A DNA stretch of 64,000 nucleotides from Pseudonocardia cypriaca (GCF_006717045.1 NZ_VFPH01000001.1:3286001-3350000), one strand, 5' to 3'. Numbered from the stretch's first letter, positions 26,212 to 35,013 are shown. Translations and numbers: made by a program. The notes: a model not told the origin generated them from the sequence alone.

Positions 26212-26477
26212 ACCGCCGATTGTCGCCTCCCGCACCGACGTCGATGCTCACACCGCCTGCGCCCGGCTACCGGTTGTGCGAGCGGTAACAGCATCGCTAC
26301 GTGGAGCGAGCCCGCTGCTGCCCACTTCCCCGCGGGCCCTCCCCCTCCGACGCCGCAGGAAGCTGACGAATGACGGCGGTGGTCCGCGGGCGTCGAGCCC
26401 GCGTCGCCGGAGTGCGGCCGCCGGCCCGAACACGGGGTACGCGGGACAGCCAGCAGCGCAGAACGCTTGCGCACGAC

Positions 26478-27290
26478 GTGACGACACTCTCCTCACTGTT
26501 CGCCCCGGTCACGGTCGTCGGGGCATTGCTGCTGTACATCGGCTGGGTGCGCACGAGGGCCTTCTTCACGTATTTCGGGATCGACCCGGGAATGCTCGGC
26601 TTCGGGCCCCAGGGCTACATCCTGCGAAGCGGCCAGGTGGGGCTGGGCGCAGTGGTGATCCTCGCGATCGTCGCCGGCGTACTCATCGCACTCGACCGGG
26701 CCGTCACGGCGCTGCTCGGGCTCGGTGGAGCATCGAGTGGCTGGATACCGGCAGGTCTGGCGATCGTCGGGGCGGGTTGCGTCCTGATCGGCTTGTTCCA
26801 GGTGCTGGACCACGCCCGCGTCGCCGCCGCGCCCCCGGATGCGTGGATCGTTCTGGCCGCCGGTGGCGCGCTCGTCCTCCTGCGTTTCGGCTCGGCCACC
26901 TTCACACGATCCGGAGTGCTCGGCGCAGCCACCAACGTCTTCGGTCTCATCGTCATCGGCCTGGCCGTTTTCTCGCTGGCCAACACCTATGCCCAGGACA
27001 TCGGTCGCAAGGGCGCGGCGGCGATCGACCAGGATCCCAGTGGCCTCGCCGTGGTGACGATCTTCAGCGGCACGCCACTCGACCTGTCCGGCGCGAACGT
27101 CGCCGCGAGCCGGACGGAGACGCCCGAGGGCAAGTGGGCCTACCGCTACAGCGGCGCACAGTTGCTCACCTACGCCAACGACAGATGGTTCCTTCTCGTC
27201 TCGCCGGCCAGCCCTGACTACCACTCACGCGTGGTCATCCTCTCCAATGCGGAGGGCATGCACGTCGAGACCGCCGTACCGCGCAAGTAG
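26478..27290 (+). CDS. Multi-pass membrane protein of unknown function
   Basis: Not assigned to a named family. The 270 residues contain four hydrophobic helices (near 5-25, 50-75, 90-112 and 150-175 from the GTG at 26478) then an extracytoplasmic C-terminal domain of beta character ending in the VILSNAEGMHVETAVPRK tail. The YIGWVRTRAFFTYFGIDPGM segment resembles a set of actinobacterial membrane proteins with no known role. A longer N-terminus from 26370 is possible but very basic. An 18-bp palindrome follows 10 bases after the stop. Confidence 0.7.
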   Translation: MTTLSSLFAPVTVVGALLLYIGWVRTRAFFTYFGIDPGMLGFGPQGYILRSGQVGLGAVVILAIVAGVLIALDRAVTALLGLGGASSGWIPAGLAIVGAGCVLIGLFQVLDHARVAAAPPDAWIVLAAGGALVLLRFGSATFTRSGVLGAATNVFGLIVIGLAVFSLANTYAQDIGRKGAAAIDQDPSGLAVVTIFSGTPLDLSGANVAASRTETPEGKWAYRYSGAQLLTYANDRWFLLVSPASPDYHSRVVILSNAEGMHVETAVPRK

Positions 27291-27300
27291 CCGGGGCCGC

Positions 27301-27318
27301 CGCGTTCCGCGGAACGCG
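27301..27318. repeat. 18-bp palindrome, left flank of the HNH unit
   Basis: CGCGTTCCGCGGAACGCG is a perfect palindrome. Its 16-bp core GCGTTCCGCGGAACGC recurs exactly at 28804-28819. It lies between the membrane-protein stop and the SOS box of the HNH gene. It may be a hairpin terminator or the boundary of a mobile or conserved unit. Confidence 0.75.
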
Positions 27319-27369
27319 ATCCAGCTCCTGCGGGACAGGAACTGTCGGACCCGGATGCCACCCTGAGAG

Positions 27370-27385
27370 TCGAACATCAGTTCGA
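27370..27385 (+). promoter_or_regulatory. LexA SOS box upstream of the HNH gene
   Basis: TCGAACATCAGTTCGA is a perfect match to the actinobacterial LexA operator TCGAAC-N4-GTTCGA. It ends 16 bases before the GTG start and overlaps the zone where the promoter or leader must lie, so LexA should repress the gene until DNA damage. REP13E12 genes in M. tuberculosis also carry such boxes. Confidence 0.88.
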
Positions 27386-27401
27386 CCCCAGGAGGGTTTC
27401 C

Positions 27402-28796
27402 GTGTCGGTCATCCCGCTCCCCACCCCACTGCACACCATGCCACTCCCCGACCTGGAATCAGAACTACTCGGGCTGGCCGGACACCTCGCCGCCGCACAA
27501 TGCCGCTTCCTGCAACTGCTGGCCGAGTTCGACCACCGCAACGGCTGGACCGGCGACGGCATCCGCTCCTGCGCCCACTGGCTGTCCTGGCGAGCCGGCA
27601 TGAGCCTGCGCACCGCCGTCGAACACCTGCGCGTGGCCCACGCCCTGCGGAACCTGCCGCAAATCACCGAGGCCTTCGCCGCCGGCCGGGTGTCCTACTC
27701 GAAGGTCCGGGCGATCACCCGGATCACCGGCTCCGACACCGCGACCCTGACCCGGATCGCCGCCGCGGCCTCGGATCTGCACCACACCTCCGTCACCGAC
27801 CCGGCCACCGCCGAACAAGTACTGCTCAACATCGCCCTGCACGGCACCGCCAGCCACGTGGAGAGGGTCGTGCGGGCGGTGCGACGCCGCCACACCCCAC
27901 CCGAAGACCTCGCCGCCCGCCGATCCCTGACCTGGCACTGGGACGAGGACGGCTCACTGATCCTGCGCGCCCGGTTGACCCCCGACGCCGGCGCCACCCT
28001 GATCGCCGCCATCCAGGCCCTCGCGCCGCCGAGCCCCCCGCCACGCCATCCCAGCCAACCTGCACCGAAAGACCTGGACCAGCAGGCCCGCGAACACGAA
28101 CCCGGCCCAGCAGCGGACCGAGTGGCCGCCCGCCGGGCCGATGCCCTGCTCACCCTGGTCAGCCGGACCGCAAATGAGGAGTCGGGGCCGGCGGTTCAGC
28201 GCGGACCGGCGCAGGTGATCGTGCACCTCGACGCCAGCACCGGCGCAGCACGCCTACAGGGCGGCCCGGAGGTGCCCGCCTCCACCGCGGAACGCCTCGC
28301 CTGCGATGCCCGCGTGCAGGTCCTGCTGAACGACCGCACGGGCAACCGGATGTACCTGGGCCGCTCCCGGCGCCTGGCCACCCCAGCCCAGATCGCCGCC
28401 CTCACCGTTCGGGACGGCGAGGGATGCCAGTTCCCCGGCTGCACCCACACCCGCCACCTGCACGCCCACCACATCCAGCACTGGCTGCACGGCGGCCGCA
28501 CCGATGCCGACAACCTGCTCCTGATCTGCACCTTCCACCACACCCTGATCCACGACCACAGCTACCGGATCCGGCGCTCGACCGGGCGGTGGGAGTTCCT
28601 ACGCCCAAACGGCACCGCCATACCCACGCACACCACACCGCTGACCGGCAACACCGAAGACCTGATCGAAATGAACACCCGAGCCCGACTACGCATCAAC
28701 CGCACCACACTCACCCCGAACTGGTACGGCGAGCGCCTCGACCTCGAACCGATCCTCGACGCGCTGCTGCCGCACTGGATCAAGACCGCAGCCTGA
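27402..28796 (+). CDS. DUF222/HNH endonuclease, REP13E12 (13E12 repeat) family
   Basis: A 464-residue protein with an N-terminal DUF222 helical region (LLAEFDHRNGWTGDGIRSCA, HWLSWRAGMSLRTAVEHLRV, RVSYSKVRAITRITG) and a C-terminal HNH nuclease domain (about residues 335-400) with CQFPGCTHTRHLHAHHIQHW, NLLLICTFHH and zinc-type Cys/His. This is the family of M. tuberculosis REP13E12 genes. The GTG has GGAGGG 5 nt upstream and a LexA box before that. Identical palindromes lie on both sides. The DNA target is unknown; a selfish or repair-linked nuclease is possible. Confidence 0.92.
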   Translation: MSVIPLPTPLHTMPLPDLESELLGLAGHLAAAQCRFLQLLAEFDHRNGWTGDGIRSCAHWLSWRAGMSLRTAVEHLRVAHALRNLPQITEAFAAGRVSYSKVRAITRITGSDTATLTRIAAAASDLHHTSVTDPATAEQVLLNIALHGTASHVERVVRAVRRRHTPPEDLAARRSLTWHWDEDGSLILRARLTPDAGATLIAAIQALAPPSPPPRHPSQPAPKDLDQQAREHEPGPAADRVAARRADALLTLVSRTANEESGPAVQRGPAQVIVHLDASTGAARLQGGPEVPASTAERLACDARVQVLLNDRTGNRMYLGRSRRLATPAQIAALTVRDGEGCQFPGCTHTRHLHAHHIQHWLHGGRTDADNLLLICTFHHTLIHDHSYRIRRSTGRWEFLRPNGTAIPTHTTPLTGNTEDLIEMNTRARLRINRTTLTPNWYGERLDLEPILDALLPHWIKTAA

Positions 28797-28803
28797 AGGC
28801 AGA

Positions 28804-28819
28804 GCGTTCCGCGGAACGC
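28804..28819. repeat. 16-bp palindrome, right flank of the HNH unit
   Basis: GCGTTCCGCGGAACGC, identical to the core of the palindrome at 27301, starts 8 bases after the HNH stop codon. Both copies are followed within 16 bases by GACAGGA, a further shared word. No T-run follows. Confidence 0.75.
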
Positions 28820-29089
28820 ACCCGACAGGACTCGAAGACCAAACTGCGAAGGGGGAACGCGACCACAGGACAGTCGCGCAGGCACCCGGCAGAGACGGTC
28901 TCGTCGGAAACGGCGTGCCCCCAAGCCGGGAACGGCCACCAGAGCAACCACAATATTCGGCTGTTGTGCCAACCCCGCCGCCCACCAGACTCGCGGAATC
29001 GACGCAAACCGGAGGACACACCACGAGGCAAGGGCACGTCCCGACCTCCGGGAGGCCCGAGCCGGGAACGGCGCGCCCACGCAAGGTCT

Positions 29090-29293
29090 CTAACCATCCA
29101 GCCGGAACCGGCGCGCGCCGTCCCCGCGCTCGGAGCCGTCCCACCGGTAGCGCAGCAGTGTGAACGTCTCCCCCGCCGGCTCGTCGGACTCCGGCAGCGC
29201 CATCAAGCCCGAGGTCGCGATGGGGTCGTCGTCCGGCACGCGGAACTCGCGGCCGTCCGCGGCTCCACCGATCAGGACGACCAGGACGCTCAT
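29090..29293 (-). CDS. Small hypothetical protein, 67 aa
   Basis: Not recognised. The protein begins MSVLVVLIGGAADGREFRVP and ends YRWDGSERGDGARRFRLDG, a small beta-rich acidic fold by appearance with no membrane helix. It lies 30 bases downstream of the Lrp gene in the same direction and may be its operon partner. Third-position GC is coding-like. Confidence 0.6.
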   Translation of the reverse strand: MSVLVVLIGGAADGREFRVPDDDPIATSGLMALPESDEPAGETFTLLRYRWDGSERGDGARRFRLDG

Positions 29294-29323
29294 GCACCGA
29301 GCGTCCCACGCCGGTGGCGACGG

Positions 29324-29779
29324 TCAGTGCGGCGGCGGGGTGGACGCGCGGCGCAGCAGCGGGGAGAGCACCAGCACCGACTTGGTCCTCGCGACGAACG
29401 GTTGGGCGCCGATCTGCTCGAGCACCTGCTCGAAGTGGCGCATGTCGGTGGCGAGGATCCGCAGCACCGCGTCGGCGTCACCCGAGACGGTGCTGGCGTC
29501 GACGACCTCGGGGAACCGGTCGACGGCCGCCCGGATCACGCCGGGCGCGGTGGAGTTGCGGCAGTACAGCTCGACGTAGCCCTCGACCGTCCAGCCCAGC
29601 GCGCCCGGGTCGAGGCGCACGGTGAAACCGGTGATCGCGCCGCCCGCCCGTAGCCGGTCGACGCGACGTTTCACCGCCGATGCCGACAGGCCGATCCGTT
29701 CCCCCAGCTCCGCGTAGCTGCGGCGGGCGTCCTCGACCAGCAGCGCGATGATGTCCTCGTCCAGACGGTCCAGCTGCAC
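29324..29779 (-). CDS. Lrp/AsnC-family transcriptional regulator
   Basis: A 151-residue regulator with the AsnC HTH (LDEDIIALLVEDARRSYAEL, GERIGLSASAVKRRVDRLRA) and the RAM effector domain (GYVELYCRNSTAPGVIRAAV, SGDADAVLRILATD). It is divergent from arcA with about 50 bases between starts, so it probably controls arginine deiminase in response to an amino acid, perhaps arginine. Start is GTG. Confidence 0.92.
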   Translation of the reverse strand: MQLDRLDEDIIALLVEDARRSYAELGERIGLSASAVKRRVDRLRAGGAITGFTVRLDPGALGWTVEGYVELYCRNSTAPGVIRAAVDRFPEVVDASTVSGDADAVLRILATDMRHFEQVLEQIGAQPFVARTKSVLVLSPLLRRASTPPPH

Positions 29780-29829
29780 CAGCCCATCGTGCCCCGCGGA
29801 TCCGGGCCGGACGCGGCAGGATGTGGCGC

Positions 29830-31050
29830 ATGTACCGGGTGGATTCCGAGGTGGGCGTCCTGCGCGAGGTGATCCTGCACCGGCCGGGTCTCGAGCTGAA
29901 GCGGCTCACGCCGGGCAACAAGGACCGGCTGCTGTTCGACGACGTCCTGTGGGTCGCCCGAGCCCAGGAGGAGCACGACCGGTTCGCCGCGTTGCTGCGG
30001 GACCGGGGCGTCACCGTGTACCTGTTCGGGGAGCTCCTGCGCACGACGCTGGAGATCCCGGAGGCGCACAAGTACGTGCTGGACCGGATCTTCGACGACC
30101 GCGTGTACGGGCCACTCGCCATCGACGCGCTGCGCAACTGCTTCGACGCGATGGACCCGGACACGCTCACCGACCACCTGGTCGGCGGCATCACGAAGCG
30201 GGAGGTCCTGGACCGGATCCCGGAGCCGCGGTCGATCGCCTTCCACGTGCTCGACCCCGACGACTTCGTGCTCGAGCCGCTGCCCAACCACCTGTACACC
30301 CGCGACACGTCGGCGTGGCTCTACGGCGGCGTCTCGATCAACAGCATGCGCAAGAAGGCCCGCATGCGCGAGACGGTGCACTACGAGGCCGTCTACCGCT
30401 GGCACCCGTACTTCGCGGGCGCCGGCTACGCGGTCTGGTCCGCCGGTGCGGTCAACGGGCCGGCCACCACCGAGGGCGGCGACATGCTCGTGCTCGGGGA
30501 CGGCGCAGTGCTGATCGGCCTGTCCGAGCGCACCACCCCGCAGGGCGTGGAACGGCTGGCGCGCCAGCTCTTCGCCGGCGGCGAGGTGGACCGGATCGTC
30601 GCGTTGCGGATGCCGCAGGCCCGCGCGTTCATGCACCTCGACACGGTGCTGACGATGGTCGACCCGGAGACGTTCACGCAGTACGCCGGGCTCGGGATGC
30701 TGCCCGCGTACACGATCCGGCCCGGCGACACGGAGAAGGAGCTGGACCTGGTCGACCACCCGCCCGAGGACATGCACCGCGCCATCGCCGACGCGCTCGG
30801 GCTGCCGGCGATCCGCGTGCTCACCCCGGTGCAGGACGTGCACGCCGCGGAGCGCGAGCAGTGGGACGACGGCTGCAACACCCTCGCGATCGCGCCCGGA
30901 GTGGTCGTGACCTACGAGCGCACCGTCACCACCAACCGATTCCTGCGCCGCAACGGCATCGAGGTGCTCGACATCCCGGGCGGCGAGCTCGGCCGGGGCC
31001 GCGGCGGGCCGCGGTGCATGAGCTGCCCGGTCCTGCGCGACGCGGCGTGA
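29830..31050 (+). CDS. arcA: Arginine deiminase
   Basis: Hydrolyses arginine to citrulline and ammonia. The 406-residue pentein enzyme shows SEVGVLREVILHRPGLELKR, LPNHLYTRDTSAWLYGGVSI, EGGDMLVLGDGAVLIGLSER, MHLDTVLTMVD and the catalytic Cys396 in GRGRGGPRCMS. I prefer ATG 29830 (MYRVDSEVG), 9 bases from GGCAGG, to ATG 29821. No carbamate kinase or ornithine carbamoyltransferase is next to it, so it is not a full arc operon. Its TGA overlaps the GTG of the next gene. Confidence 0.95.
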   Translation: MYRVDSEVGVLREVILHRPGLELKRLTPGNKDRLLFDDVLWVARAQEEHDRFAALLRDRGVTVYLFGELLRTTLEIPEAHKYVLDRIFDDRVYGPLAIDALRNCFDAMDPDTLTDHLVGGITKREVLDRIPEPRSIAFHVLDPDDFVLEPLPNHLYTRDTSAWLYGGVSINSMRKKARMRETVHYEAVYRWHPYFAGAGYAVWSAGAVNGPATTEGGDMLVLGDGAVLIGLSERTTPQGVERLARQLFAGGEVDRIVALRMPQARAFMHLDTVLTMVDPETFTQYAGLGMLPAYTIRPGDTEKELDLVDHPPEDMHRAIADALGLPAIRVLTPVQDVHAAEREQWDDGCNTLAIAPGVVVTYERTVTTNRFLRRNGIEVLDIPGGELGRGRGGPRCMSCPVLRDAA

Positions 31051-32414
31051 GGCCGGCCGACGTCACCGCAGGCGTCCCCCTGCTCGACGGCTCGCTCCAC
31101 GTCGACCTCGCCACCCGCCGCCGCTACGCCTTTGATGCCGGCCGGATCAGCACCGGCGTGCCGGCCGCGGTCCTGCGTCCCGGCTCGGCGGCCGACGTGG
31201 CCCGCATGGTCGCGCACTGCCGGCGCCACAACGTCCCGGTCGCGGCCCGCGGGCTGGGGAACACCACCGGCGGGCAGTCGCTCGTGCCCGGCGGGGTCGT
31301 GGTGGACACCGCGACGTTGACGGGCGTCCGCGCGATCGGCCCTGATCGGGCGACGGTCGGGGCCGGCACCACCTGGCTCGAGCTGGCCCGCGCCGCCGCC
31401 ACGCACGGCCTCGCGATCCCGGCCGCCACCGGATACCTGGCCCTCACCGTCGGCGGCACCCTGTCCGTGGGCGGTGTCCCGCCTGCCGTCGCGGCCGGAG
31501 CCCAGGTCGACCACGTCCGCGAGCTGGAGGTCGTCACCGGCGACGGCGAGCTGCGCCGCTGCTCGCCCACGGTGGACGGTGAGCTGTTCGAGGCCGTGCT
31601 CGCCGGGCTCGGCCAGTTCGGGATCATCACCGAGGCCACGGTGGGCCTGGTGCCCGCGCCGGCGACGGTGCGGGGCTGGTCACTCCCCCACACCCGTCTG
31701 CCCGCGCTCCTCACCGACCTGCGCGCGCTGGCGCGGGGCGGCGAGGCCACCGAGGTCTTCGGCGACTGGTGGCGGCCGGGCGAGGTCGGCGAGGTGCACC
31801 ACCTGAACGCCTTCGCCTTCGACGGCGTCCTCGACCCTCCGGCCGGAGCCGAGGTTCGGGAAGTCGAGTACCTGGAGCACGTCACGCGCATCGACGAGGC
31901 CGTGGCCCGCCTGCGCACCGCCATCGGCTGGGACGCGCTACCCAAGCCGTGGCTGACGGTGTGGCTGCCCGACTCGCGGGTCGAGGAGGTCGTCGGCGCG
32001 ACGCTCGCCGAGCTGGGCCCGGCCGACGTGGGCGTGGGCGGGTTCGTGCTGCTCTACACCCACCACCGGGCCGCGCTCACCCGCCCGTCGCTGCGGCTGC
32101 CGGATCCGGACGGGAGCGACCTCGTCCACCTGTTCACCGTGATGACTGCCGGCCCGCCGAACGCGGACGCCGGCTTCGCCGCGGCGATGCTGGAGCGCAA
32201 CCGCCGGCTGCTCGACCGAGCCCTCGCCGCAGGCGGTGCGCGCTACCCGATCGGCACCGTGCCGAGCGACGCCACCGACTGGCCCGCCCACTACGGCGAC
32301 CGGTGGCCGCACCTCGTCGCGCTGAAGCGCCGCTACGACCCGGCCGGGATCCTCACCCCGGGCAGCGTGGGGTGGCCGCCGCTCCCCTCCGGCGGCTCGC
32401 CGGCCCCCGAGTGA
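31047..32414 (+). CDS. FAD-linked oxidase, cytokinin-dehydrogenase-like
   Basis: A 455-residue VAO-family flavoprotein. The FAD-binding part has VPAAVLRPGSAADVARMVAH, VPVAARGLGNTTGGQSLVPG and GYLALTVGGTLSVGG, then LAGLGQFGIITEATV, close to cytokinin dehydrogenases. The C-terminal YDPAGILTPGSVGW is typical. The GHS motif whose His holds FAD covalently in cytokinin dehydrogenase reads GLGNTTGG, so FAD is probably non-covalent. It overlaps arcA (GTGA), an odd partnership; substrate unknown. Confidence 0.8.
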   Translation: MRPADVTAGVPLLDGSLHVDLATRRRYAFDAGRISTGVPAAVLRPGSAADVARMVAHCRRHNVPVAARGLGNTTGGQSLVPGGVVVDTATLTGVRAIGPDRATVGAGTTWLELARAAATHGLAIPAATGYLALTVGGTLSVGGVPPAVAAGAQVDHVRELEVVTGDGELRRCSPTVDGELFEAVLAGLGQFGIITEATVGLVPAPATVRGWSLPHTRLPALLTDLRALARGGEATEVFGDWWRPGEVGEVHHLNAFAFDGVLDPPAGAEVREVEYLEHVTRIDEAVARLRTAIGWDALPKPWLTVWLPDSRVEEVVGATLAELGPADVGVGGFVLLYTHHRAALTRPSLRLPDPDGSDLVHLFTVMTAGPPNADAGFAAAMLERNRRLLDRALAAGGARYPIGTVPSDATDWPAHYGDRWPHLVALKRRYDPAGILTPGSVGWPPLPSGGSPAPE

Positions 32415-32415
32415 G

Positions 32416-32445
32416 GCGTCGCCGCGGGTGAATTCCCGGCGACGC
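32416..32445. terminator. Strong hairpin after the FAD oxidase gene
   Basis: Arms GCGTCGCCG (32416-32424) and CGGCGACGC (32437-32445) pair perfectly over 9 bp around a 12-base loop, beginning one base after the TGA. No T-run follows, as is common for actinobacterial terminators. Confidence 0.55.
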
Positions 32446-32471
32446 GCCGAACGGTTCGCTATGGTCATTAG

Positions 32472-33668
32472 GTGACTTCCGTCGCGGAACAAACTCCGCC
32501 CTCCGTCGACTGGAGCGAACTCGACGGCAGCCACCAGCGCGTCGCCGTCGAGGTGCTGCGGTTCGGCCCGCTGCCGCGCGCGCAGCTGGCCCGCAGGCTC
32601 GGCCTGTCCCCCGGCTCCCTCACCCGCCTCACCCGCCCGCTGGTGGACGCGGGGCTGCTCGTCGAGGGCGGCCCGGACAACGGAGCCGACCAGGCGGTGC
32701 GCACCGGCCGGCCGTCGCTGCCGCTGGACGTGGGGCCCTCCCCGCGCCGCTTCGTCGGCATGAAGATCACCGGGGACACGCTGTTCGCCGTGGTCACCGA
32801 CCTGCGCGCGAACGTCCTCGCCGAGCACACCCGCCCGCTGCCCGGCACCGATCCGGCGGCCGTGGCCGGTGCCGCCGCCGACGTCGCCCGGTTGCTGCAG
32901 GCCGAGCACCCCGGTGTCGCGGGCCTCGGCGTGGGGATCGGCGGGTTCGTGGTCGAGCGGCGCGACGTCGCGCGCGCCCACTTCCTCGGCTGGCACGAGC
33001 GGGTCCCGCTGGCCGGCCTGCTGCACGAGGCCACCGGCCTGCCCGCCGTCGTCGACAACGACGTGAGGGCGCTCACCGCGGCCGAGCACTGGTTCGGGGC
33101 CGGCCGCGGCCTGCAGTCGCTGCTCGTGATCACGATCGGCGCGGGCGTCGGGTGCGGGATCGTCGTGCACGACCTGGTGGTCGAGGGGGCGCACGGCGGC
33201 GGTGGGTCGATCGGGCACCGCCCGGTGGTGAGCTCGGTGGTCTGCGAGGACGGGCACCGCGGCTGTGCGCAGGGGCTCGTCTCCTCCCGCGCGATCTCCG
33301 GAGCCGTCGCGCAGGCGCTCGGCCGTCCGGTGACCTACGCCGAGGCGATCGGGCTCGCGGCGGACGGCCACGGCGCGGCCCGCCGGGTCGTCGACGAGGC
33401 CGCGGGGGCGCTGGGCGTGCTCGTGGCCGACATCGCCAACCTCATCGACCCCGAGCTCGTGATCCTCACCGGCGACGGCATCGGCCTCGCCGACGTCGCC
33501 CGTCCTGCGCTGGACGCCGCGTTGGAGGAGAACCGGAAGGCCCCGCTCGCCCCGGTGCGGCTGGACGTGCGGCCGTTCCCGTTCACCGAGTGGGCGCGCG
33601 GGGCCGCGGCCGTGGCCGTGCAGGAGCACGTGCTGGGCCGCGCCACCACGGCCGTCAGCCCTGCGTGA
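32472..33668 (+). CDS. ROK-family transcriptional regulator
   Basis: A 398-residue repressor with an N-terminal winged HTH (LPRAQLARRLGLSPGSLTRL) and a ROK sugar-kinase-like domain (VVDNDVRALTAAEHWFGAGR, ITIGAGVGCGIVV, the Cys/His region VVCEDGHRGCAQGL for zinc). The usual sugar-phosphorylation Asp region is present as VVDNDVR. A TATGGT box 7 bases upstream of the GTG suggests a leaderless mRNA. It converges with the galactoside importer, overlapping it by 14 bp, and is the likely regulator of that operon. Confidence 0.9.
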   Translation: MTSVAEQTPPSVDWSELDGSHQRVAVEVLRFGPLPRAQLARRLGLSPGSLTRLTRPLVDAGLLVEGGPDNGADQAVRTGRPSLPLDVGPSPRRFVGMKITGDTLFAVVTDLRANVLAEHTRPLPGTDPAAVAGAAADVARLLQAEHPGVAGLGVGIGGFVVERRDVARAHFLGWHERVPLAGLLHEATGLPAVVDNDVRALTAAEHWFGAGRGLQSLLVITIGAGVGCGIVVHDLVVEGAHGGGGSIGHRPVVSSVVCEDGHRGCAQGLVSSRAISGAVAQALGRPVTYAEAIGLAADGHGAARRVVDEAAGALGVLVADIANLIDPELVILTGDGIGLADVARPALDAALEENRKAPLAPVRLDVRPFPFTEWARGAAAVAVQEHVLGRATTAVSPA

Positions 33669-35013
33669 ACAGGGCGTTGACCTCCTCGTTGGCCGCGGTG
33701 AGCGACGACACGTCGGCGCTGCCGCCCATCACCCGCTCCGTCGCGGCCTCCATGATCGAGTCGACGTCGGCGGCGTGGTGCGCGGCCGGGAAGGGGAACG
33801 CCGTGCCCTCGCGCAGGTGCCGGGTGAACGGGGTGATGTCGAGGCCCTGCGCGCCGATCGCGGCCTCGGCCACGGGCACCACGGACGCGACGGCGGGCAC
33901 GACCACCCCGCCCTGCGCCACCACCGACTGGCACTCCGGCGATGCGAGGTACCGCACCCACTTCCAGGCGGCGCCCTTGTTCGGCGAGCCGGCCGCGATC
34001 GAGTCGGCGAGCGAGTTGGTCATCGCGGCCCGGAATCCTCGTGGCCCGATCGGCGTGGGTGCCGTGGCCAACTCGATGCCGCCGAGCTTCGCGAAAGTGC
34101 TGATGTTCCACGAGCCCTCGGTGACCAGCGCGACCCGGCCGGCCTGCATGAGCTGCGAGGGCTCGTTGCCGACCGCCTGCTCGACCGGTGGCATGTAGCC
34201 CTTGTCGATGAGGCTGCGCCACCAGGCGATCGTGTCCTGGAAGCGGGGGTCGTCGTAGTTGAAGCGGGTGCCCCACAGCGGCTTCTCGGTGTGGCTCCAG
34301 CCGAGCGTCGCTGTGAGGAACGACCACTGCGTCTGCCCCGACCCACCGCCGGGCGGGTAGGTGATCCCCAGCCCGTACGTGGCGACGTTGCGCGGGTCGA
34401 AGCCCGGCTCGTCGCCACGCACCCCGTTGACGTCGACGGACAACCGCGCGAGCACGTCCTCGTAGGTGCCGCCGTCCTGGGGGTTCCAGGTCAGGTTCTG
34501 CATCTGCTCCGGCGTGATGCCGGCGTCCTGGGCCATCGTCGCGTTGTAGAAGAGGCCGACCGCGTCGAAGTCCTTCGGCAGGCCGTAGCGCTTGCCGTCG
34601 TCGCCGACCCACAGGTCGCCGGTGCCCTCGACAAACTGCGACAGGTCGGGCCCGTCGCGCGCGATCAGCTCGTCGAGCGGCTCGATGAGCCCCCGGGAGG
34701 TGTAGTCGCCGTACTTGGACGTGTGGTTGACGAACACGTCCGGTGCGGAGTTCGCGACGAACGAGGTGAGCATCCGCCCCCAGTAGTAGTCCCAGCCGAC
34801 CTGCTCGATCGCGATGTCGATGTCCGGGTTGGAGGCCTCGAAGTCGGTGGCGCACTGCTGGTAGGCGGGCAGCTGGTTGGCGTCCCACATCCAGTAGGTC
34901 ACCTCGCCGGTGTCGTCCCACCCCCCGGACTCGGCGGGCGGGCGCTCCACGGTGCAGGCCGGCAGGAGCGCAACGAGGACGGCGGTCGCGATGACGGTGA
35001 GCCTGCGCATCAT
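33655..35013 (-). CDS. ABC sugar-binding lipoprotein
   Basis: A 452-residue family 1 extracellular solute-binding protein. The signal ends in the lipobox LLPAC (Cys20), so it is membrane-anchored outside the cell. Typical segments are EVTYWMWDANQLPAYQQCAT, YGLPKDFDAVGLFYN and GRVALVTEGSWNISTF. It is last in the galA-permease-permease-binding protein operon and overlaps the permease stop (ATGA). The ligand is most likely an alpha-galactoside such as melibiose or raffinose, judged from the GH36 enzyme. Confidence 0.92.
   Translation of the reverse strand: MMRRLTVIATAVLVALLPACTVERPPAESGGWDDTGEVTYWMWDANQLPAYQQCATDFEASNPDIDIAIEQVGWDYYWGRMLTSFVANSAPDVFVNHTSKYGDYTSRGLIEPLDELIARDGPDLSQFVEGTGDLWVGDDGKRYGLPKDFDAVGLFYNATMAQDAGITPEQMQNLTWNPQDGGTYEDVLARLSVDVNGVRGDEPGFDPRNVATYGLGITYPPGGGSGQTQWSFLTATLGWSHTEKPLWGTRFNYDDPRFQDTIAWWRSLIDKGYMPPVEQAVGNEPSQLMQAGRVALVTEGSWNISTFAKLGGIELATAPTPIGPRGFRAAMTNSLADSIAAGSPNKGAAWKWVRYLASPECQSVVAQGGVVVPAVASVVPVAEAAIGAQGLDITPFTRHLREGTAFPFPAAHHAADVDSIMEAATERVMGGSADVSSLTAANEEVNALFTQG

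Noticed and set aside
26236..26477. Longer N-terminus for the membrane protein at 26478
   Set aside because: The extra 36 residues are Arg/Ala-rich and unlike a membrane-protein start; GTG 26478 begins right before the first hydrophobic helix.
28820..29089. Possible gene downstream of the HNH unit
   Set aside because: Frames on both strands are short or continue from neighbours, have mixed codon use and no family resemblance; treated as intergenic.
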